64,000 bases of DNA from Girardinichthys multiradiatus (lineage: Eukaryota; Chordata; Actinopteri; Cyprinodontiformes; Goodeidae): the NCBI RefSeq assembly GCF_021462225.1, contig NC_061795.1, positions 2,247,001-2,311,000 on the forward strand. The letters are read 5' to 3'. Below are positions 39,241-53,344 of the stretch, in pieces. Position numbers and translations under genes: made by a program. The notes under the pieces were generated by a model, which worked only from the letters and a program-made list of their open reading frames with translations, was not told the origin of the DNA and ran no database searches. Within the stretch, counting starts at the first letter, position 1, and each line of letters opens with the position of its first letter.

Positions 39241-40952
39241 CTAAAAACCATGTGCTCCAAATGCTTATCATTTGGAGCACATGCAAAGCCTGGTTTCTCT
39301 ATAAGGTAACACTTGGATGAGCCCTTGCAAAGAGCCGTCCTAGAAGCGTGAAAGCTGTTACAGCATATAAACCCAATGGATTAAAAATGAGATGTCACTC
39401 AATTTCACGTGTGTAAAGATAGACAGGCAATTACTTAAGGCAATATGATGTATGTTTGATTTACACAATAAGCTTGATTGAATCTGATTATTTATATGCA
39501 CACACATCATGACAACATAATAAAAAAAAATATTTTATTACATATTGACACCAGGCCTTCTATAACCAATAGACAGAAAATAGTTTCCAGTTAAACAAGA
39601 GACATTTGTATGGTTTAACTCGATGGCAGCTGAGTATTGATTACTGAATAGTTTTAATCCTCTGCCACTGAATCTTAGGCATATGTGTTTTATTTATGTC
39701 GCAATATGACTGTTAATATGTTCTTCCTGGAATTTAAACCTTAAATCTAAGTCCTTTTTATGATTTGGAAGAAGCTACTTTTCATGTAAATTCCATTTTT
39801 TTCTCTGTTTGAATTATTTACGTTTGAAGGCATCATGGATAAAAGAAAAAGTGACCACAGCTGACAGGTTAAAGAACAAACAATCAATTTGAGCTGTAAT
39901 TGGGGAAAATGAGAGAAACTGCAGTCTGTATTAAAGTTAGAGGAGATAAGCTTCAAGCTGAAGGGTTGAAGATTTAATAACTGGACTGTAATGAAAGTGT
40001 GACTGTAAAAAATTAATGAGTAATCTTTTCATTTCAGCAACGCCCAACAATGTGGCCCATTGGGAAAGCACTTAATACTCATTTGGAACCCCTGGCAACA
40101 ACGTATTAACTGGAGACACGGATTGTAGTGGGATGCTCCCAAGTGGGAATTTGTGTAACTTTATGAGATGCTGAAACTGAATCTGCCTGTTCAGCAAAAC
40201 ACTCGCTGTAATACATTTGGTCAGAAAATGATGGATGGGATACTTTTCATAGCAGAGACAGGGCCGTAAGCCTCCACATGGATGTACACAGCGAGCTCAT
40301 ATTACTGATGGAAAAAAGGCAGATAGCTTGATGTGGTTAATGGTATATGGAGGGGCTGGGCTACCCTTAGTCTGAGTGTGGAAATGCCTTCTCTGGTTTT
40401 GATTTTTTAAGTCAGCGGTGCAGCTTTAAATATTACCTCCTTAACAAAGTCAGAATGAATAATCGTACACGGAAAAGTGGTTTTGACCTATACACTTGTA
40501 AGGTAACAAATTGATGTAAACGCATCACTGATTACAACTTTGTGTGGTAAAGTACTGCTCGAAACCTTTTTTCTCACTTTTCTCTTTGTGTGACTAAAAC
40601 TGCAAGCATTTTTCGGTCAACTTCTCTGGGAGGCTACTCAGAGAAGGCATTAAGAATAACTGCAGGTGGCCTAGTAGCTGATGCATATACACCATTCAAA
40701 TCCCAGCCAGACACTGTCTGAAAGACTGTCAGGTGAGATGATAAGTCAATTCAGCTCCTGGTGGGAGGCAGGTTCAAAACAGACACAGACAATAAGATGT
40801 GTCTCAAACGGTTCAGATAAAAGAAAAGAGTGAGCCAACAGCTTAGAAGTATGCATCCAACTCATGGGGGTAAATATTATATAAATTGTATTTTTATTTA
40901 ATTGATTTCTTTGAACTTTTCCTTCAACTAGGCACAGCAGTTATGCAACGTA
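39241..40952. other. Intergenic spacer
   Basis: AT-rich sequence. I see no gene, known repeat or RNA signal. Confidence 0.5.
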
Positions 40953-42542
40953 CAGGTCCTTCTCAAAATATTAGCATATTGTGATAAAGTTCATTATTTT
41001 CCATAATGTCATGATGAAAATTTAACATTCATATATTTTAGATTCATTGCACACTAACTGAAATATTTCAGGTCTTTTATTGTCTTAATACGGATGATTT
41101 TGGCATACAGCTCATGAAAACCCAAAATTCCTATCTCACAAAATTAGCATATTTCATCCGACCAATAAAAGAAAAGTGTTTTTAATACAAAAAACATCAA
41201 CCTTCAAATAATCATGTACAGTTATGCACTCAATACTTGGTCGGGAATCCTTTTGCAGAAATGACTGCTTCAATGCGGCGTGGCATGGAGGCAATCAGCC
41301 TGTGGCACTGCTGAGGTCTTATGGAGGCCCAGGATGCTTCGATAGCGGCCTTTAGCTCATCCAGAGTGTTGGGTCTTGAGTCTCTCAACGTTCTCTTCAC
41401 AATATCCCACAGATTCTCTATGGGGTTCAGGTCAGGAGAGTTGGCAGGCCAATTGAGCACAGTGATACCATGGTCAGTAAACCATTTACCAGTGGTTTTG
41501 GCACTGTGAGCAGGTGCCAGGTCGTGCTGAAAAATGAAATCTTCATCTCCATAAAGCTTTTCAGCAGATGGAAGCATGAAGTGCTCCAAAATCTCCTGAT
41601 AGCTAGCTGCATTGACCCTGCCCTTGATAAAACACAGTGGACCAACACCAGCAGCTGACACGGCAACCAGACCATCACTGACTGTGGGTACTTGACACTG
41701 GACTTCTGGCATTTTGGCATTTCCTTCTCCCCAGTCTTCCTCCAGACTCTGGCACCTTGATTTCCGAATGACATGCAGAATTTGCTTTCATCCGAAAAAA
41801 GTACTTTGGACCACTGAGCAACAGTCCAGTGCTGCTTCTCTGTAGCCCAGGTCAGGCGCTTCTGCCGCTGTTTCTGGTTCAAAAGTGGCTTGACCTGGGG
41901 AATGCGGCACCTGTAGCCCATTTCCTGCACACGCCTGTACACGGTGGCTCTGGATGTTTCTACTCCAGACTCAGTCCACTGCTTCCGCAGGTCCCCCAAG
42001 GTCTGGAATCGGCCCTTCTCCACAATCTTCCTCAGGGTCCGGTCACCTCTTCTCGTTGTGCAGCGTTTTCTGCCACACTTTTTCCTTCCCACAGACTTCC
42101 CACTGAGGTGCCTTGATACAGCACTCTGGGAACAGCCTATTTGTTCAGAAATGTCTTTCTGTGTCTTACCCTCTTGCTTGAGGGTGTCAAGGTCAGCAGT
42201 CTTACTGCCGACCTGATTGGGGTTTTGAGTAATGAACCAGGCTGGGAGTTTTAAAGGCCTCAGGAATCTTTTACAGGTGTTTAGAGTTAACTCGTTGATT
42301 CAGATGATTAGGTTCATAGCTCGTTTAGAGACCCTTTTAATGATATGCTAATTTTGTGAGATAGGAATTTTGGGTTTTCATGAGCTGTATGCCAAAATCA
42401 TCCGTATTAAGACAATAAAAGACCTGAAATATTTCAGTTAGTGTGCAATGAATCTAAAATATATGAATGTTAAATTTTCATCATGACATTATGGAAAATA
42501 ATGAACTTTATCACAATATGCTAATATTTTGAGAAGGACCTG
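40953..42542 (-). mobile_element. Tc1-type element with long inverted repeats, copy 2
   Basis: The element is 1590 bp with TA flanks at 40951-40952 and 42543-42544. Inverted repeats of about 200 bp start CAGGTCC at each end (40953-41153 and about 42344-42542). It is the same family as the copy at 7037, with the opposite orientation. Confidence 0.93.
41230..42210 (-). pseudogene. Tc1-type transposase, frameshifted and start deleted
   Basis: Compared with the open frame at 7365-8369, this copy has lost about 25 bases just after the start (its N-terminus jumps into the TLKQEGKTQKD region). It also has a one-base deletion in the MVWGAVSAAG segment near 41662 that splits the frame. It retains all three catalytic acids, including the Asp (FQHDLAPAH) lost from the other copy. 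Inactive as it stands. Confidence 0.9.
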
Positions 42543-44629
42543 TACATATTATATGATGTAATATACATGATAAATCTGACAAATAACGTTTTGAAAACAA
42601 GAATTTGCAATGTTTCAACATTTTATGTATTTTTTCGCAAACCACACTGGTTCAAATGTATATTAGCAGGCTCAAGCATAACCATCTATTCTGGTAAAAC
42701 GTTTCATTAAAGTTTCATTAATGAAATTATGCACCAGCAAAACTGGCAGAGATCCAGCCCCTCAGCATGATGCGGTCACCACCATGCTTAAGGTTGCTAC
42801 AATTTTCGGTAAAAGCCTCAGCTTGTCTGCTCAAACTTCTTGTCCTTTCAAACAAACTTCTTGTCCTTTTGGATAAGTAAGTCACAGAAATAATCAGTCA
42901 AAGACAATTTTTATTACTTTTCTTGGTGAGTTTATGTCTTGAGATCCTGTATATGTTGTGTTAAACCTGTGGAGCTTAAAGTAAATGCACTAGTTTGAAT
43001 TTATTCAAACTAGGGCTATTAAAATAATTGCAGCTGTACAATGTATTATCCTCTCACCCTGAAAAAAGGACCACTTAAAATAATGTAGATGCATGTATAT
43101 GTTTGGATGGATGTAAACTTCTGACCTTGGCTGTATTAAAAATATCACAGCTGTCTCTATATGCAGCTCAGCCTGGATTGATCCAGCATAACTTGGGTTT
43201 GAGAATACAAATGTCAGATGAAAAACAGAAATAAATCACTAGTGACAAATAGAGGAGATGCATTCCAAAATGCAGAAAAACATTTTTGTTTTAATTTTAC
43301 ACAAGACTAAAACAAACATTAAACAAATTCAAAAAGCAATGCTCACACTAAAATTCAGCAGTATTTCATGACATAAAAAACACACCTGTTCCTTCTATAG
43401 TTTTTTTGTATTTTTTATACATGCACACAGATGCTGTCTGAACTTTTTATTTCCTGCCTTCAGTAGACAGTCTTGTCTACGGGTCACCTTGAATAAATAA
43501 AGGCAGACTGACTCAGGGATGTTCTCTTCTGATTTCTTCACAGTTAAAATCAAAGTGGAGTCTGAACAATAAAGATGCCACAGTCTCTGCTGTGATGGGT
43601 TGTTTTGGTTTTTATTTCAGAGCAGATCATCATACCATTGCGACGTCCTGTGAAACCTGTGCCAAGGGCTTTTAATGGCTTTTTAAAAATGCCTTCTAGA
43701 TTACAAACTTTTTGTAGAACCCTGTAAAAATAATCGAACACATTGACATGTGTCTCAGACTCTATATCCTGCTGTTATCCTCCACCTCCAATGCCTCTAT
43801 CTGGGCCTCGAGCAGCAAGCTAATGTGGGTCAAAACGCCGACTGCTGAGGCGAGCCCATCGTCATTACAGGCACCACCACTGGGACCGCAGAAACCTTTC
43901 ATGTTCGTCTTTGACCTGAAAGGTAAATACACTTCAGATGCAATTTACATATACGGCAAGCCTGCTGTGCATGAATGCCAAGCCTCAGAAGAAGAAAATT
44001 ATGTTTGCTCAGGGCTGAAAGCCTGCTTTAATCCTGAATACTGAGCAGCTTGTTGCAACTGCAATAGCTGATTACAGAGATCAGATTATTTTAACCAGTG
44101 CTAATGTGAAGAGGTTTCTTGCTCCAATTTAGTACTTATATTTTACAGCTGGATTGAGCCCAGCCAGAGCAGTTTTAAATGACAGAAAATCCAGACCATA
44201 GTTGTGCAGTGGGAGTTGTGCTGTGGACACTTTTTTAAAAGTATAAAAATCAATAGTAGAATAAGATAAATATCATCTCTTCTGTTCCACACGTTCTGCT
44301 TCCTCGTGACCTCAGGCAGAGATTAGGTGCAGCCCACAGACGTCTGATAAACTCACTTTTTTCTATCTATACAGCTCTCAGCCCACATACTTTTTTCTCA
44401 TTTTCACTTTTCAGCTTCTGTTCAAGACCTGATCTATAAAACTTTGATCAGTAAAACAGGTGAATGCTCTCCATGCAGCATAATTTACAGGTACTTATAA
44501 CCATGAAACATTCTTGTTTTTTGTTGAATATATAGAACAAACAAATCATCAGGCTCTATTTTTGATTTTTCCATCACAAATCAAAGTGTATGTTACTCTG
44601 ACTAAAGTAAAGCCTTGGTCATGGAACTT

Positions 44630-44806
44630 TTGGATGTGTCTGGGCCCAATACACCTCAATCAAATGGCTGAATTGACTGCTTAGCGTGCAGTCAGGTTCT
44701 ACAGTCCTAGAGTTCTGCTACTGACCTAATTATGTGATTCAGGTGATTGAAGCAGAGGCACATTTAAGAGTTGTCCCTTGAGGACTGGAGTTTGACACAA
44801 ATGCTC
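44630..44806. repeat. Palindromic MITE, diverged copy
   Basis: Inverted-end organisation with CACCTCAATCAAATGGCTGA on one side and GATTCAGGTGATTGAAGCAG plus CCTTGAGGACTGGAG on the other. These match, in diverged form, the arms of the element at 52888-53110. Confidence 0.5.
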
Positions 44807-46732
44807 TAGACAGTGATATGGGACCATAAACGATTAACTTGTATATGTTTTTCCAAATCTGTTAAGACATTGATACAGGAACCATAAATAACTTTTGAGT
44901 TGGAACGGAAACATTTAAAAACTTTGCAAACAACCAACCAATCCGATTTTATTTTTATCCGATTTTTATTTGTAGAGCCCTGTTTATATAATCAAATGTA
45001 ACATACTTAGATTTAAAAACAAGGTGCAAGTATGCTGCCCGTAATCAACAGTTATGCCATAAATGCAAAACTAAGTCAATACAAAATGATAATATTTTAA
45101 CAAATTTTTACAAAGAAATTGTACTAAATTCTGTTGAACTGAGGAAATGATCTTATTTTAAATAAGGTAAGAGTTTAATATTTTACCAAGATTTTCACAT
45201 GAGGTGCACCAAGAAGCCAGCTTGTGACCTAAATCTGTAAATTTTCAGCTTGATTGGCTCTGACCAGTGAGTGGCCTGGTTAATAAGACTATTATGTGTG
45301 GAAGTAGCTATTAGGTGACGCAAACTCAAGTTTAGCTATTTACTCAATCAGTTTAAAATGAAATCTGAGGAAAATATTTTAAAGGAAATTGTATTTTATA
45401 CAATATGCCAAGAGATGCAGGTGGTTAATTCAGGCTACGAAAGAGCAAGAGAGAGTGAGATTTTTGTGGATAACAGGAAGGGTGCATGTATGATGGCTCT
45501 CGCTCTTTTATCCTTTTTAGCTTTCAAATCCTGTCTCATGGTCTCAGAGACCATTGTTTTGGTAATGCTAACTTTGAGTTTTAGGGAATGTGAGAGGATA
45601 TTTGTAAGTCAGCAAGAACATCTGGTTAGAGATTTAGAACAACTCCTGGGCTTTGTTGATCAGCGCTATAATGCTTGTTCAAATGGAAAAATAACAAAAG
45701 GTCTCATTGAAAAGATGAAAAAATACTCAACATAGCATTAACTTAAGTCCCTAAAGATAAATGTCTGTCAATTTCAACAAACTAAGTTAACTTGAACCAT
45801 TGTCTACTGCTGTTCAGAAATGAGCCAGCTCGATGTGCTTTGTCTAATAAAAGACAAAGCTTAGAGTCATTTAAAACCTAACAGAGGTAGAGATCAGTAC
45901 TTTTTGTTGGTCTGGTTGTTTTTTTTAACAAGATCACTCAAATTGGCTTATGAAAGGTGGTGGAGGTGAAGGGCAAAGAATAAAGACTTTAAATTATTAT
46001 GGCATGAGTTCACTCTCCTTTAATGTGTACCACATTGTCACAGGATCTGTTAATTGACTGAGTCCTTAATTATTTGTTGTTCTTCTTTTCCACATTTTTT
46101 TTCTTTGAATGATCTTTCCCAGTCAAAAACACATTACCACTGAACATGCATTTGCATTTTTAAATGTTCCTCGACCAAGTCTTATCTGTGAGCAGGAACC
46201 AGACACACAACTTCATCACAAAGCCAAATGTCACACTTTTCGCTTTGGCTGTTGCAGACGCCTCCAAATTAATTTAGGCTTGTTTGGTTAATTCATTTGT
46301 AACGGAAAGAAAATTATAAATTTTCAATGGCATCCTTTAAATGACACAAGAAAGTTGTGCACCTGTTGCTATTGCCCTCCAGTGTACCATGTGTTTGTAT
46401 GCAACATCAGACCTAAAGTTAATGTAGCAAATTCCACTTTTTCAATGCAACTGCCTAACACCTGGTTAGATTTCATTAAATAATTAGTTATTCGTAGGAA
46501 AAAAGATAGTGGTATGGCTTCCATTGACATCACTGCATCAGAGTAACAGAGTAACTATTACAATTGTCTTGGGGCTAACTTTTATGTAAATCCACAAAAA
46601 AAGTGTTAAATGTGCACTAAATGTTCATAAACTTTTCTGATGATCTACTAAGGCAACCTCAGATATAAAAATCAATTCAGAAACTTAATTGATTGGAGGA
46701 AATTTAAAAGTATTATTCAGCTGTATATAGCA

Positions 46733-46805
46733 GGGGTCTCCAGTCCTGGAGAGCTACTCCTGCAACGTTGAGATGCATCCCTTTCCTTAGAGCTTAAAAA
46801 ATCGT
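46733..46805. repeat. Half copy of the palindromic MITE
   Basis: CAGGGGTCTCCAGTCCTGGA followed by GAGCTACT and TGAGATGCATCCC matches the left arm of the element at 52888. The right arm is absent. Confidence 0.5.
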
Positions 46806-48341
46806 TTAACATTATTTTATAAAGATTTTAATGGGACTGGAAAAGGGTGTTTTTGGTAGTGATCAAAATTTTGTATTTTCAGTAATAAAAATACGAGAAA
46901 GCAAGGAACAAATGCTCATATTAATGAATGGAAATAATTGATGATAATATAATTTTAAAAACAATTAAAATAGATTATAAAATAGATTATAGATTATAAA
47001 AAAGTATGTAAATAAAAAAATTTATTTTTAAAGTATTACAACACTGGTATAGGTGAACGTGTAGACAAAGAATGAAAATTATAAAATGGAGATGATTAAG
47101 ATTAAAGAGCAAAACGTAGTTGGGTGTACTTGACTCCGTGGACTCTGCTTGGATTCAAAGCGGGCATCCAACTTGTCCGCACAAAGCTAAATTTTTACGA
47201 CTGCATGAGGGCTGTCAGACAATAAACTGCTTGGAGAGAAAAAGTCTCCACATTGAATTGTTTCATATGTGACACGCATCCGAGTACGTGCAGCATCACT
47301 GCCGCTCTCTGCGCCGCACTGACAGGTGTATTCCCCTTCTTCATCCCGAGTGTGGTAATGGCCTTTAATACCTTTAATACCTACACAACAAATTAGCTCT
47401 GCTTCCCCGTCTGATGGCGCCATGGAAAAAAGTGTGGGAAATGTAGGAAATTGGTTTGCTGGGCCATGAAGCCTCAAACGTGCGCGGACGGAGCTGCTTA
47501 CTGTACTCTCAACTATGTTTTGCCCTTTAGAGTTGGTGCTCTGAACTCCTCACTAAAAATAGTTACCTTGGAGTCCCCTTAACTTAGTAACAGGATCCAC
47601 ATGAAAGACTATTGCTGTTAGCACAACCTGTTAGCACTTTGGTATGGTGCATTAATCAGAAAATGATTTTTCACTGATCCAGGCTATTCTGGTTACCTGC
47701 CACCTTCATGGTGAGTTTCTATTTAGAACTAACAAGAAATGTGGTGGTGCAGCATTTGGGGTGCTGATGCCTCAATGGGCAAGAGGCAGGGAACCCTCTG
47801 CACCCACTGTGAAGTAACAGTATTAACCACCAAGCCACCATAATGGTTATAGGATGACATACACCTGTACATTTTGTGAGGGTTGGCCCAATTTCAGAAA
47901 CAGAGAGAAATAAGAGGTCCAACATTTTAAAAAGATTGTGTTACATTAACTGTAGGCCATTGTATTTATTTAGCAGGAAGCACCTGGAGCCTGATTTCCA
48001 CTGCTTGCACAAAGGCTATAGTTTGAAATTCAGCCTCAGTGTGCACACTAACATGATCATGCCTTTGGCTCATTTACTAACCCTGTCTGAGCTTCCTGTA
48101 ATAGAAATATTTAGGGTTATTATGGTCACAGCCAATCCATATTCAACGAAGAATGATAATGACAAGAGTGTGCTAAAAAAATGCAATTAATTTCCTAGAA
48201 AATGGCTCCTCGACGCCTGTAATGAGATGCCAAATTAATAAGCTTGTGTGCTGAACAACAAAGCCATTTGGTAAACAGCGCAGTTCATTTGCCTGTTGAC
48301 ATCCAGACAGTGCATGAACCCAGAAGGACAGTGGTGAGCTG

Positions 48342-48376
48342 TTGTGTGTGTATGTGTGTGTGTGTGTGTGAGTGTG
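48342..48376. repeat. (TG)n microsatellite
   Basis: About 35 bases of TG repeats with single interruptions (TATG, AGTG). Confidence 0.9.
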
Positions 48377-50158
48377 GCTGGAAAGACACAGCAGGGCAGG
48401 TTATGATGGATTGTTTTGAAAAATAACACATTCATTTTTTTCCATTTTATTTAACAAGTATACTGAATTTATTTCTTATAATGCTTTTTACTTTGCTTGT
48501 GAGAAGGTGTTAAAGTGAGTGATACTTCTCAGCCTCTGGATCCATTGCTGAAACTATGAAGAAATTGTGTGGGCTTTTGTAATACTGTTCATTTACATCT
48601 CTAATATGTGTCCAAATCCAGAAGTCTTCTATATTTTAGGGTTGCTCCATGTCCCTTAAAATGTGGAATTGTTCCATAATTTACATTAAATTGAGCGTTC
48701 TATTTTCAATCAGTGTAAGATGGGGTTTGTATGAGTTGTCTTGTATGCAGCATTATCTTGTCAACAGTTTTTAAGAAAATGCAGATGGACTGATTTGTGG
48801 TCCTGTGGCACTGCTGTTTGGGTAGGATATTAAGAGTTCGAGCCAAGAACACTTTTTGAACTCTCTGCTGGAATTTGTTTACAGTGAAAAAGAAATGATG
48901 AGTCACAATTCAGGGTTTTATTGATCTATGGATATCAGGATGCAGTTTGGGTGAGTTTTCTCTGCAGTATGACATTTATGAAGATGAAGCTGCTTTTAGT
49001 TACTGTATTGTAATGTCCCCTATCACTTTTATATGAGTCACAGTTTATCTCCAAATAATTCATATACCTAGCATATTTAAATTTGCCACCACCCTAATCT
49101 TCAGCTCTCTTCACAGGTTCTATATTAGATTCAAGTTGGGACTCTGACTGGGCCACTTAAAAAATGTTAATACTACTTCCAGTCAGAAGAAACATGTTGG
49201 TAAAATATGTCTTTAAAGCTATATCCACCACAGGTATGAATGATTTTGGTCACTTGATACACTAGACTCAATAAAATCACACATTACTTATTTTCCTTTG
49301 CCTCTCTCATATCGTATCTGTTAAATCAAATCATCAGGCTCATCAAGTTTTGCAGCAGATACATTCACTGAACTGTGACTTATTAATTTCATGTTGATGT
49401 CAGAATAACAGTGGCATTCAACTGACAGAATGTATTTGAGATGTTGCAGAAACATCTGTTGCCTTGTTAATGTCCTGTTTGTTGCTAAGTAATGGACTTT
49501 ATTTCTAATTTAAAGTGGGCAACTGAGATCTAACCATTCAGACAACGCACCATTCAAAACTGGTAGGTGTGAATGGTGCTTAGAGTCGTCTACCTTAATC
49601 TGAGCAAGACAGAGCGTATGTCAATAATCTCATGCTACACTGTCCAGACTCTATGTCTGCACTAATAAAGACTCACTCAACTCGGGGTCTCAAATGCTTT
49701 TTGTGGCTTAAATAGCACACAATTTTTATAAACCGCTATGACGTTATTTAAAGCTGGAGTTGCTTTAAAATGACAGAAGTCCGGTTTAGAACTGGCCCCA
49801 CTCAGGCAGGTAATTAGCAATTCCTGGAAAAATACTATCTTCAATTATACTATGTGAAAATGCTAACAGTTATTTACCATTGGTAAGATGTTAACAGCTC
49901 ATAACCTCTCAAGAGAACCCCACATCAAAACAGTTAACAGTCAGATAATTTGCTAGTATCTTCAAGGCAACGTAACAACAGCACTACACATGCAATTTCA
50001 ATTTTTTCAGAGGATAAAATTGCTTTAAAATACTTAATGGTTCCCACTGCAGCCTTCCCTATTTCAGATGAGAACAAAGACTATACAGCCAGAGCCTCAT
50101 TAAAGAACACTCACCTCTACTTTTGTCAATTTGCCACTCAAAATTTTCAACAGCCAAC

Positions 50159-50475
<317 letters not shown>

Positions 50476-51985
50476 TAGACCAAGGCAAATCGTTTTTCGA
50501 TACTTTCATAACAGTTGTGCCAAGTATGATTGAGGCAGTGAAAAGCAATCTCCAGAGCAGAATTAAAGTGAATGCATGGATCAAGACTATAAGGAAAATG
50601 TTAATAGAGTTCACAAAGAAAAAGGCAATGAAATCATCAACAAGTAAACATTTCCTACAGAAGAAAGCAAATCTTCATGCCTCCAACTGGGGATTTTACT
50701 GACTGCTTCTCTGCCTGGTTCAATATGTTTACTTATTCATCAAGGTGGAGTGGAGGGGGTGGCTGCCAGTTTCTCAGACTACAAGAGGTATGTTCTTCCT
50801 GCTGCTAGATGAGATGTGCGGATGCATAACCTGCACAAGGTATTTGTGTGCTATGATGCATGCTTGTTTGGTGGTAAACAGATAATCTCATAAAAGATGG
50901 GATTGGATTTGATATATTACATTTTTGGTGTGAGTCCTTTTCCACAAGAAGCTTCTAAAACAGGCGCAACAACTGTAACACTAGTTCCTAGTATATTCCT
51001 TCTTATATAAGTCTAGTTGAAATTGTACACACTTCAAACACTTTCTCGTTTAAAATGCATTGCTTCGGCATCATCAATTATGCAATTGAGGGAAATTAAA
51101 ATAAAATAAGGACTTTGTAGAACATATTCTTCAAAAGAATTGTGGCCTTTTTACAAAAAAAGAAAGTATGAACGGCACAAACATTTTATAGATAAACTAA
51201 AACTCCTCAAGTTATACAATTTCATGCACTTTTAAATGCAATTAAGAGGTAATGAAAATGTCTTGAGTTGTAGACATTTATTTACACTTTGCTCTAGAAG
51301 TGTTGGATATTCACAAAAACGTTTGTTGTGATATTTTTTCCATCTTCTGGATAACAATAATTTGACCATGTTTTTTGTGATCCCTAAATCACAAAAAATG
51401 CTCACTTTAAAATAAAAAAAGCAGATCTTTTATGAATGACCCACCTTTTGCAGCATTAACAATACATCCTCTTTATAACATTTACTAACTTCTAACAGTT
51501 CTTTTATTCAGTCATATTCATTACTGTCGAGAAATATATTTTTACAGTTAAAAACAGCCAAATAGAAGATTGTCTTTAATCAGAGACATTCTGCATGCGT
51601 CTGTTTTCAAAGTAAACATTATAGTTAAATTCTGAAATAAAGATGAAGGAACGGTTTCCAGTTTTGATGGAAACTGAACAATACTCATGAGTATCAGTCG
51701 ATTCCGTTAATTTTCGGTATACTGTATTCTATATACCGTATAGGAATTTGAATATTGCAGTCTGTTTGGCTGATTTAAGAAATTCATCTCATTATAAGAT
51801 AAATTAAACATGATTTTGTTAGGCCAAAAATTAACAATGACAAGCTCGGCTCCAGTGCTCATAGGAATGGTAAAAAAGGATAATGATATTCTGGGTATAT
51901 TTACTTTACATTCTGCACGGAAATTCTTGAAACTACAAACAGCAACAGGAAATAAAAATCTGTTTTTCAGAGGTTAGTAGGAGTT
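50476..51985. other. Intergenic spacer
   Basis: AT-rich sequence without recognised gene or repeat. Confidence 0.5.
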
Positions 51986-51989
51986 CCTG

Positions 51990-52512
51990 CCTCAAGTGGA
52001 GGAGTTCCAGTATCTTGGGGTCTTGTTCACGAGTGAGGGAAGGATGGAGCGGGAGATTGACCGACGGATCGGTGCGGCTGCCACAGTAATGGGGGCGCTG
52101 TGCCGGTCCGTTGTGGTGAAGAGAGAGCTGAGCCAAAAAGCGAAGGTCTCGATTTACCGGTCGGTCTACGTTCCTACCTTTACCTATGGCCATGAACTTT
52201 GGGTCTTGACCGAAAGAACGAGATCCCGGATACAAGCGGCTGAAATGAGCTTCCTCCGTAGGGTGGCCGGGCACTCCCTTAGAGATAGGGTGAGGAGCTC
52301 GGCCATCCGGGAGGAGCTTGGAGTAGGAGCCGCTACTCCTCCACATCGAGAGGAGCCAGTTGAGGTGGCCTGTGAATGCCTTGGGCTCCCCCCAGAGGAG
52401 CTGGACGAGGTGTCTGGAGAGAGGGTCGTCTGGGCGTCTCTGCTGAGTCTGCTACCCCCACGACCCAATCCCAGATGAAGCGGAAGACGACGAGTACGAG
52501 TACGAGTAGTAG
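51990..52512 (+). mobile_element. Non-LTR retroelement 3' fragment
   Basis: A 5'-truncated, GC-rich piece. Its frame encodes the post-RT part of a LINE (EEFQYLGVLFTSEGRMEREI, then YRSVYVPTFTYGHELWVLTE and SRIQAAEMSFLRRVAGHSLR). It ends in the same GACGACGAGTACGAGTACGA tail as the element at 5813-6679. Relative to that copy, a segment around GHLYRMPPGRLPREVF is deleted near 52368. The clade was not determined. Confidence 0.8.
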
Positions 52513-52887
52513 CAGCCAAAACATACTGATACAAACATACTTACTGACAGTTGTTAATATGTAGTAGACTGACAACATTAGTGTTGCTGTCTGTTGTCAT
52601 GGAAACCATGTGGTCTTCTCATTGCAACCTTCACATGCTTCTCTAGGGTCTAGCACAACAACATTCACCTCTGCATTTGTCTGGAAACTAGGAAATATGC
52701 AAGCAGTAACACTGAAGTTGGTGAGTCTGGGTGTTAGTTTGAAGAAGGTAAAACTGGTTAGCCATGGTGCAATCTTTCACAATAACCTTGTCAGCATAAC
52801 TGACAGATTGTACTGGTTTGTCCGAAGTCGTTCTACTTAAATCTGTAGACCTGCATCTGGGCACAAGCATTCTACCTACACCATAGA

Positions 52888-53110
52888 GCAGGTGTGTCTA
52901 AGACCAGTCCTTGAGAGCTACTACCTTGCAACTTTTAGATGCATCCCATCTCCAACACACCTAATTGAAATAAGTCATTACCAGGCCTGTACATAGTGAG
53001 ATGACATGCTGATAATGGCAAATTCAGCCATTTGATTCAGGTGTGTTGGAGCGGGATGCATGTAAAAGTCGCAGGATGGTAGATCTCAAGGACTGGATTT
53101 CAGCACCCCT
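52888..53110. repeat. Palindromic MITE (terminal inverted arms of about 80 bp)
   Basis: The left arm (CCAGTCCTTGAGAGCTAC, then GATGCATCCC and CCAACACACCTAATTGAA) is mirrored by the right arm read in reverse (CCAGTCCTTGAGATCTACCA, GCATCCCGCTCCAACACACC). It has no coding capacity. It is probably a non-autonomous DNA transposon, with two more degraded copies in this window. Confidence 0.7.
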
Positions 53111-53344
53111 TCCTTTCTATATTATTGAAAACAATATATATCAGTCACCTTTAGTTTACTATGAAGAACCACGCCAAAAAGATATGACTTTAACGGTTTA
53201 TTGAAGGAAGGGGTCCAGGGGATGGATAGAGGGACTGGGTGTGAGGATAGGTCATCTGGGGAGACTTGTTGATGAGGAGGAGGAGACTCAGCATGGGGTT
53301 GCAGTCCTCAGGAAATAGCTTTTCCCGAGACCACTTAGGATCCC

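Larger units (their letters stand above)
42543..50158. other. Intergenic spacer with repeat relics, no supported host gene
   Basis: A Tc1-like scrap near 42720-42830 (inverse of a KHGGG-type core), MITE copies at 44.63 and 46.73 kb, and a (TG)n tract at 48.34 kb are the only items recognised. The frame at 45358-45735 (125 codons) is unassigned and is discussed among the findings. Confidence 0.5.

Noticed and set aside
43748..44044. 98-codon + strand frame starting MCLRLYILLLSSTSNAS
   Set aside because: It starts with a signal-like stretch and has a GTAAAT after FDLKG, but no partner exon or family could be found.
47187..47477. 96-codon - strand frame with several Cys
   Set aside because: No domain is recognised and no splice context is seen; reported only as a CpG-richer patch.
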